From: Deltaproteobacteria bacterium
Lineage (GTDB): Bacteria > Desulfobacterota > DSM-4660 > Desulfatiglandales > HGW-15
Direction: 5' to 3'
NCBI GenBank assembly: GCA_030671095.1
Contig: DAOVAK010000041.1
Span: 1 to 11,462 of the forward strand
DNA length: 11,462 nt
A program made the translations under genes and the position numbers. How positions within the stretch are numbered: position 1 is the stretch's first letter; each line of letters opens with the position of its first letter. The notes below the pieces were generated by a model. The model was not told the DNA's origin. It searched no databases and saw only the letters and a list, made by a program, of their open reading frames with translations. Below, piece after piece: positions 7,219 to 11,462 of this stretch.

Positions 7219-7395
7219 TTAAGACTGATAGTATTCAGTGCTTTTTATGATTCCACCTCCTGTTAAAGTAATTTTGATTTGCTCACTTGCTTCTGTACAG
7301 GAGGGTTCTCTAATCCAGCCCTCGATAGTGTAACCCTTTGATATCTTAATATATAACCTCTGGGACCGTTCGAGATAATTCTTGCCCAAGTGGCC
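7219..7395 (-). pseudogene. Possible gene remnant or tiny ORF, unidentified
   Basis: The minus strand is open for 58 codons up to a TAA at 7221-7219. The translation looks protein-like (for example LYIKISKGYTIEGWIREP and EQIKITLTGGGIIKS) and includes no ATG. Upstream in the same frame, beyond one TGA at 7398-7396, the frame stays open back to an ATG at 7494. That ATG has AGGCGG before it, and the upstream codons would encode MSRLTAKTVRIRI and so on. This could be the 3' end of a decayed gene interrupted by a stop, or chance. I do not recognise the family. It overlaps the candidate structured leader on the opposite strand, and both are unlikely to be functional. Confidence 0.2.
7350..7356 (+). 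promoter_or_regulatory. Possible -10 element for the gcvT-SHMT fusion
   Basis: The AT-rich TATATAA at 7350-7356 ends about six bases before GGGACC (7362-7367), the first strand of the predicted leader stem. A transcript from here would start almost exactly at the structured RNA. No convincing -35 hexamer is seen at the right distance. Confidence 0.25.
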
Positions 7396-7559
7396 TCAGG
7401 AGAGCGCCTGATTGGCGAGCATCCGGGCTGAAAGGGGCTTGGGCTGAGAAGGTCCGATCCGTATGCGCACAGTTTTTGCAGTCAAACGACTCATTATCCG
7501 CCTGTTCGGCGGAGCGGCTGCGGCGGCAGCAGGTTTTGAGCTTCACCCTCTGGGGTGAA
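7362..7559 (+). ncRNA. Candidate structured 5' leader of the gcvT-SHMT fusion gene
   Basis: The 220 bases before the fusion gene can fold extensively. A long interrupted stem pairs GGACC (7363-7367) with GGTCC (7451-7455), TTCT (7379-7382) with AGAA (7447-7450), and GCCCAAG (7384-7390) with CTTGGGC (7438-7444). It encloses a smaller hairpin, CGCC-tgatt-GGCG. Three further hairpins follow: CCGCC/GGCGG (7498-7512), GCTGC/GCAGC (7517-7530) and TTCACCC-tctg-GGGTGAA (7542-7559). The last ends about ten bases before the GGAG ribosome binding site. The arrangement suggests a regulated leader. It does not match the glycine riboswitch core, and I cannot assign it to a known class. No T-run follows the last hairpin, so control by termination is not indicated. 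Confidence 0.35.
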
Positions 7560-7580
7560 AAGAAGAAACGGAGATGATCG

Positions 7581-10232
7581 ATGAGCCAACTTAAACGAAC
7601 CATTTTCTATGAACGGCACGTGGCCCTGGGCGCCAAGATGGTGGAATTCAGCGGCTGGGAGATGCCCGTTTTCTACCCCACCGGCATCGTGGAGGAGCAC
7701 CTCGCCACCCGCAAGGGGGCAGGCCTTTTTGACGTCTCCCACATGGGCCGTTTCATCGTGCGGGGTGCAGGGGCACTGAAATTTCTTCAGCACGTCTTGA
7801 GCAACAACGCTGAAGCCCTCGACATAACAACGACGGGGGCTCAGTACACGCTCATCCCCAACGAAACGGGCGGGGCTGTGGACGACGCGTATCTCTACCG
7901 CTTTGTGAAAGAGGAATATTTGCTGGTGGTCAACGCCGCAAATCGTGAGAAGGACTGGAATCACCTCCAGTCGGTTCTAGGGGATTTCGACGACGTTGAG
8001 CTGGTGGACCACACCGAAGACATCGCCATGCTTGCGCTGCAGGGGCCGAAGTCGCGCGATCTGCTGGAAGAGATCATCGAGGTCGGTCCGCTCCCAGAGC
8101 CGACGCGAAATGCCGTAAGCATCGTCTCGATCTCAGGCGTTAAGGTGAAAGTGCCCCGCACCGGCTACACGGGCGAGCCGTTGTGTTTTGAGCTCTTCGC
8201 CAACCGAGAGGACGGCCTGATGCTGTGGGACCTGATCGTAGCCAAGGGGGCGACACCCATCGGCCTTGGCGCGCGGGATACACTCCGGCTGGAAGCCTTT
8301 TTGCCTCTCTATGGCCACGAGTTGGGTGAAGACCCGGAAGGCAAGGAAATCCCCATGTTCGCCTGCCCACTTGCGAAGTTCGCTGTGAGTTTCTCGCCGC
8401 TGAAAGGGCAGTTCATCGGTCGTGCGGAGCTGGCTAGGCAGCACGAGGCGTTCAGGAGAATCGTCTCGCGCGATTACTCCCTCATCCATGACCTGCCGCG
8501 TATGATTAAACCGATCGCCGTCGCAGGGCGAGGTATCGCCCGTGAGGGGGCCAAGGTCTTCAAAGGCGACAAGCACGTCGGGTACGTCAGCAGCGGGACA
8601 ATGGTCCCCATGTGGGCAGTTGAGGGCGAAGGGCTTGAGTCAGCCCAGACCAACAAACATCGATTGCGGTCCATCTGCCTGGGATACATCGACAGTGACA
8701 TTATCGAAGAGGAGAAAGTCACCATAGACATTCGCGGTAAGGCGGTTGATGCTATGGTGGTGCCGTTCCACATGCGAAGCGATGCCCCGCCGTACGCCCG
8801 CCCAATCGTCTTTGATCACCAACTACCGGCTGAAGAACTCCCAAGCGGCGATGCACCGGGCAAGGTCCGCAGACTGCTGGAAAAGACCGTGGAGAACACA
8901 GTTTGGCGACAGCGGGAGTGCATCAACCTTATTCCTTCGGAGATCACGATTTCGCCGATGGCCCGACTCCTTTCGGTGATGGATCCGGCCTTCCGCTATG
9001 CCGAACACAAGAGGTCCAAGGCATTCTACGATGCCGAAATTTTCTATTACCAGGGCACGGAATTCATCGGCCAGGTTGAACGGATGCTTGAACAGGAAAT
9101 GCAAAACTTCCTCGGCTGCGAGAATGTCGAGATACGCCTCATCAGCGGGCAGATGGCTAACACGGCCGTTTTCAGTGCGATGGTGGACTATATCAATCGG
9201 GCTGACCGCAAGGCAGAGCCGCGGCGAATTCGCCGTGCAATCACCAACCATATTGGGAAGGGGGGTCACCTGAGCGCCCAGCCGATGGGCGCGCTGAAGG
9301 ACTACGTCGCCCACGACCCGCGCACAGAGCGCCCGGCCGTGGCAAACTTCCCCGTGCTGATTGACAACCCTTACAAGATCGATGTGGCGGCCACGCTGGA
9401 ATTGATCGATGAATACCGGCCGGAGCTCATCATCTTTGGCAAGAGCATGGTTCTGCACAAGGAGCCTGTCACAGAGATCCGGCAATTCCTTGACGCTCAG
9501 GAGATCCACGCGGTGCTGATGTACGACATGGCGCACGTGCTCGGGCTCATCGGCCCGCACTTCCAGCAGCCCTTTACCGAGGGGGCCGACCTGGTCACCG
9601 GATCAACACACAAGACCTACTTCGGCACGCAGCGCGGTGTGGTCGGCAGCGGTTTTCAGGAGCACGAAGAGCGTTACGCGCTCTGGGAGGCCCTGCTTCG
9701 GCGCACCTTCCCCGGGTCGGTCTCCAACCACCACCTGGGCACGTTGCTGGGGCTGCTGATGGCCGCATACGAGATGAATCACTTCAAGGACGAATACCAG
9801 GCCAAGGTCATCGCAAATGCCAAGGCATTCGCTCGGGCGCTAAAGGAGTGTGGGTTGGATGTGGCTGGCGACCCGGCCATTGACTTTACCGAAACCCACC
9901 AAGTGGTGGTAGACGTGGGCTATGGCCACGGGTCGGAAATCGCGAGCCGACTTGAAGCCAACAACATCATCTGCAACTACCAAGCGAACACAGACGAAGA
10001 GGGGTTTACGGCCTCTGGGGCCCTGCGGATGGGCGTATCGGAGATGACCCGCTTCGGTATGGAAGAAGAGGATTTCAGCGCCCTGGCGGCGCTGATCCAT
10101 GACGTAGTGATAAAAAATAGCAACGTTGCCGATCAGGTCAAGGGGCTCCGAGAACGATCCCGCGAACTGAAGTTCTGCTTTCGGGGCGAGCAATACACTG
10201 ACCTGCTGCAGAAGCTGCATGAACTTTTTTAA
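7581..10232 (+). CDS. Fusion of aminomethyltransferase (GcvT, T-protein) and serine hydroxymethyltransferase
   Basis: One 883-residue frame joins two enzymes that are normally separate. Residues about 1-412 are GcvT: GLFDVSHMGRF (48-58), the folate-site acidic pair in GGAVDDAYLYR (97-107, D101/D102), PRTGYTGEP (192-200), LGARDTLRLEAFLPLYGHEL (229-248) and a C-terminal GYVSSGTMVP domain (334-343). Residues about 420-883 are SHMT: YAE (473-475), YYQGTE (489-494), SGQMAN (522-527), GGHL with H563, DMAH (D649, H652), STHK with the PLP lysine K678, and the carboxylate-binding arginine R816 in SGALRMG. D649 to K678 has the same spacing as in E. coli SHMT. About seven extra residues lie between YAE and YY. 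The start ATG has GGAG seven bases upstream. The product could couple release of methylene-tetrahydrofolate from GcvH to serine formation. The gene is divergent from the gcv operon and more GC-rich, suggesting separate acquisition. Confidence 0.93.
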   Translation: MSQLKRTIFYERHVALGAKMVEFSGWEMPVFYPTGIVEEHLATRKGAGLFDVSHMGRFIVRGAGALKFLQHVLSNNAEALDITTTGAQYTLIPNETGGAVDDAYLYRFVKEEYLLVVNAANREKDWNHLQSVLGDFDDVELVDHTEDIAMLALQGPKSRDLLEEIIEVGPLPEPTRNAVSIVSISGVKVKVPRTGYTGEPLCFELFANREDGLMLWDLIVAKGATPIGLGARDTLRLEAFLPLYGHELGEDPEGKEIPMFACPLAKFAVSFSPLKGQFIGRAELARQHEAFRRIVSRDYSLIHDLPRMIKPIAVAGRGIAREGAKVFKGDKHVGYVSSGTMVPMWAVEGEGLESAQTNKHRLRSICLGYIDSDIIEEEKVTIDIRGKAVDAMVVPFHMRSDAPPYARPIVFDHQLPAEELPSGDAPGKVRRLLEKTVENTVWRQRECINLIPSEITISPMARLLSVMDPAFRYAEHKRSKAFYDAEIFYYQGTEFIGQVERMLEQEMQNFLGCENVEIRLISGQMANTAVFSAMVDYINRADRKAEPRRIRRAITNHIGKGGHLSAQPMGALKDYVAHDPRTERPAVANFPVLIDNPYKIDVAATLELIDEYRPELIIFGKSMVLHKEPVTEIRQFLDAQEIHAVLMYDMAHVLGLIGPHFQQPFTEGADLVTGSTHKTYFGTQRGVVGSGFQEHEERYALWEALLRRTFPGSVSNHHLGTLLGLLMAAYEMNHFKDEYQAKVIANAKAFARALKECGLDVAGDPAIDFTETHQVVVDVGYGHGSEIASRLEANNIICNYQANTDEEGFTASGALRMGVSEMTRFGMEEEDFSALAALIHDVVIKNSNVADQVKGLRERSRELKFCFRGEQYTDLLQKLHELF

Positions 10233-10249
10233 GCAGCCGAAACAAGAGA

Positions 10250-10273
10250 CTGATGCTTGATACTGGATGCCGG
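10250..10273 (+). repeat. Degenerate 'tgatgcttgat'-type repeat
   Basis: The stretch 'tgatgcttgatactggatgc' plus 'cgg' starts 18 bases after the fusion gene stop. It resembles the repeat at 1618-1655 in the lipB 3' end, on the same strand. It is intergenic here, which is the expected location of this repeat type. Confidence 0.5.
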
Positions 10274-10298
10274 CTTTAAGCAGAAGTCACTACTTTGG

Positions 10299-10368
10299 AG
10301 TTAACGACCCGTATAAGCAGCGGGAAAAGCGCCAGCTTTTACCGTCTGCCTTCATGCGGATGTTATGC
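10299..10368 (-). repeat. Long imperfect palindrome downstream of DUF3795 gene; attC-like or bidirectional terminator
   Basis: A 70-base sequence folds almost end to end. TAAC (10302-10305) pairs with GTTA (10362-10365). After short unequal spacers (gac and at), CCGTAT (10309-10314) pairs with ATGCGG (10354-10359). GCAG-CGG-x-AAAAGC (10317-10330) then pairs with GCTTTT-x-CCG-x-CTGC (10335-10349) around a gcca loop, leaving single unpaired bases on one arm. Read on the minus strand it begins GCATAAC and ends GTTAACT, close to the RYYYAAC and GTTRRRY boxes of integron attC sites, and it lies 40 bases after the DUF3795 stop. There is no integrase gene, second site or clear junction on the other side. 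Serving as a terminator for two convergent genes is an equally fair reading, although it lacks a T-run. Confidence 0.4.
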
Positions 10369-10407
10369 GGTTATAGATAAAATATCTTTTGTCCTTCCAA
10401 CAAAACA

Positions 10408-10899
10408 CTAGTCCGGATCCAACTTCACTTTACACCGATTACATTTTACAACGCCCCGGAAAACTTTATTGCCGCATTCAGGACAAATATAGCGGGCTTC
10501 TTCATCTTGAATCCATTTTTCAGTACCGACCTCTCGCCAATACGGAATAGCCCGTAATATAACTTTTTTGCCAACAGTCATGGGAAAATTTTCAATATGC
10601 TGACAAGGAAAGTCATCGCATTGATGACATCCGGTGTAACCTTTCTCTCTTGTGCAGGCCCTGATCTCACACTGTCGGCAATGCATAAACAGTTCATCAG
10701 ATAAGCAGCCACCGCATTGAATATCTTCTATCGAAAGGTTTTCACTATTGGGAAGTTTACCGAAGCCGGGAACTTCTCCCTTGTAAAGATTCACTAACCG
10801 CTCCTTGAATTTGTGATTATTATCACGGTGTGCGATATAAATGGCACAGACTCCGCAATAAAGACCACAAGGAGAAATAAGATCCGGATTTATCTTCAT
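10408..10899 (-). CDS. DUF3795-type cysteine-rich protein with C-terminal zinc ribbon
   Basis: A 163-residue protein with 15 cysteines. The N-terminal SPCGLYCGVC (9-18) is the DUF3795 signature. It is followed by QCGGC (61-65), CRQCEIRAC (74-82) and CHQCDDFPC (91-99). A separate zinc-ribbon-like end has CPEC (139-142) and CNRC (153-156). There is no signal peptide or membrane segment, so it is probably cytoplasmic. The function of the family is not established, and metal binding is inferred from the cysteine pairs. The start ATG at 10899 follows a GGGGGA purine run at about eight bases. It is convergent with the gcvT-SHMT fusion and not part of the glycine operon. It is flanked by a long palindrome downstream and a mobile-type palindromic element upstream, so it may have been gained or moved on its own. 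Confidence 0.85.
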   Translation of the reverse strand: MKINPDLISPCGLYCGVCAIYIAHRDNNHKFKERLVNLYKGEVPGFGKLPNSENLSIEDIQCGGCLSDELFMHCRQCEIRACTREKGYTGCHQCDDFPCQHIENFPMTVGKKVILRAIPYWREVGTEKWIQDEEARYICPECGNKVFRGVVKCNRCKVKLDPD

Positions 10900-10949
10900 A
10901 ATTCTAATCCCCCAGATTTATCATTTTCTTATATTACAATATTGGAATA

Positions 10950-11059
10950 GGGGTCTGGTCTTGCATTATAACATCTTGTATGCAGGAACCTGAGAATTCA
11001 TTCTGCAACTATCGGCAGAATAATCAATGCTAAAATGTAATAAGGCAAGACCTGACCCC
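10950..11059. mobile_element. 110-bp palindromic element, REP/MITE-like
   Basis: Terminal inverted repeats of 25 bases, at 10950-10974 (GGGGTCTGGTCTTGCATTAT, then aacat) and 11035-11059, differ at only three positions. Between them lie 60 bases with their own hairpin, TTCTGC/GCAGAA (11001-11006 with 11015-11020). There is no transposase inside, so it can only be non-autonomous or a remnant. From general familiarity, the GGGGTCxGGTCTTGC end resembles sequences found around REP-associated IS200-type (Y1) transposase genes in Desulfobacterota. I cannot confirm this here. It lies between DUF3795 and the alcohol dehydrogenase gene. Confidence 0.65.
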
Positions 11060-11092
11060 GTTTCCAAATCCGGGGTGACCCCCCATCCTTTG

Positions 11093-11462
11093 TTACTCGA
11101 AAGAAGAGCACCTCTTCCCGAAGTGTCGGCCTTTGGGAATAGCCTTGATTGCCTCGCCCACTTCCTCAAAGGCGAAAAGGTTTTCGTCGACCGGTGGTTC
11201 GATTCCGTGAAATTCTATTGCCCTTACCATCTCCTCGAACAGGTCCCGACCGCCTACCGTGATACCCTGCAACCGGATATTTTGTGTCACTACCGGTCCA
11301 AGGTTGATCTCACCGGTAGCCCCAGAGAGCACGCCGATCAAGGCCACCATACCGTCAGGGCGTACCGCTTGAATAGATTTTTCAAGAGTGCCAGCACCGC
11401 CGACCTCAACGACTATGTCGATACCCACGCCGTCTGTGATCTTCCGCGCGGTCTTGTGCCAA
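11093..11462 (-). CDS. Zinc-type NAD(P)-dependent alcohol dehydrogenase, C-terminal part (5' end beyond window)
   Basis: Only the last 122 or so residues are inside the window, and the frame is open to the right edge, so the start lies outside. The visible part covers the end of the Rossmann domain, with GIDIVVEVGG and IQAVRPDGMVALIGVLSG. It continues into the C-terminal segment of medium-chain dehydrogenases, with the GGRDLFEEMVRAIEFH stretch and the closing FEEVGEAIKAIPKGRHFGK. This ending is typical of zinc-containing alcohol dehydrogenases and quinone-reductase-like relatives. The zinc-binding N-terminal half cannot be inspected, so metal use and substrate are undecided. The stop TAA is at 11095-11093. 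There is no sign that it belongs with the glycine genes. Confidence 0.85.
   Translation of the reverse strand, partial: WHKTARKITDGVGIDIVVEVGGAGTLEKSIQAVRPDGMVALIGVLSGATGEINLGPVVTQNIRLQGITVGGRDLFEEMVRAIEFHGIEPPVDENLFAFEEVGEAIKAIPKGRHFGKRCSSFE

Noticed and set aside
7438..7470. TPP riboswitch-like string 'ggctgagaaggtccgatcc'
   Set aside because: It resembles the CUGAGA and AUCCGG parts of the thi-box only superficially. The spacing and the other conserved segments are missing and the gene context is not thiamine.
7058..7580. Glycine riboswitch upstream of gcvH or the fusion gene
   Set aside because: I looked on both strands for the conserved core (GGAGAG, CCGAAGGGGCAA-like and CTCTCAGG-like blocks). 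Only an isolated GGAGAG and a loosely similar 'gggctgaaagggg' occur, without the closing block.
8823..9560. 245-residue minus-strand frame inside the fusion gene
   Set aside because: It is a shadow of the strongly supported plus-strand SHMT sequence. GC-rich codon bias produces long antisense frames, and no family motif is present.
10374..10391. Rho-independent terminator at 'agataaaatatctttt' after the fusion gene
   Set aside because: The stem is only about five A/T pairs with a four-base T-run, too weak to call. The larger palindrome just before it is a better candidate.

Overview
The window looks like chromosomal DNA of an anaerobic bacterium, most likely a member of Desulfobacterota (the former Deltaproteobacteria). 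This is inferred from three things: the split two-subunit glycine decarboxylase, the style of the H and P proteins, and several intergenic repeat types (GC-rich hairpins, 'tgatgcttgat'-type repeats and a 'GGGGTCtGGTCTTGC' palindrome). No rRNA or tRNA gene is visible to fix the taxonomy.

Layout. Positions 1-667 hold no convincing gene, only a cluster of GC-rich palindromes (about 121-263) and a small hairpin. Positions 668-7057 are one tightly packed minus-strand operon, in transcription order: gcvH, gcvPA, gcvPB, an FAD/NAD(P) disulfide-reductase-family protein, lipB, lipA. Junctions are adjacent or overlap by 4 bases, except for gaps of 47 bases before the flavoprotein and 42 before lipA. 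The divergent intergenic region 7058-7580 contains a dyad near gcvH, a possible gene remnant on the minus strand and a strongly structured candidate RNA leader. On the plus strand, 7581-10232 encodes an 883-residue fusion of the aminomethyltransferase GcvT (T-protein) with a divergent serine hydroxymethyltransferase (SHMT). This gene is visibly richer in G+C than its neighbours. Beyond it lie an attC-like or terminator-like palindrome, a minus-strand DUF3795 cysteine-rich protein, a 110-bp palindromic element of the kind left by REP/IS200-type mobile DNA, and the 3' end of a zinc-type alcohol dehydrogenase that runs off the right edge.

How the genes work together. GcvPA/GcvPB decarboxylate glycine onto the lipoyl arm of GcvH. 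The GcvT half of the fusion would release ammonia and make methylene-tetrahydrofolate. The fused SHMT half can combine that one-carbon unit with a second glycine to give serine, or run backwards. LipB and LipA build the lipoyl group that GcvH needs. No classical dihydrolipoamide dehydrogenase (L-protein) is present. The flavoprotein between gcvPB and lipB sits where one might be expected, but it carries the single redox cysteine of the CoA-disulfide reductase/NADH oxidase family. The set could work as glycine cleavage or, in reverse, as glycine synthase. The sequence does not say which.

The most unusual points are the T-protein/SHMT fusion with its altered SHMT active-site loop, the single-cysteine flavoprotein translationally coupled to lipB, the structured leader of the fusion gene, and a perfect 20-bp inverted repeat linking the start of the flavoprotein gene to the region upstream of gcvH.
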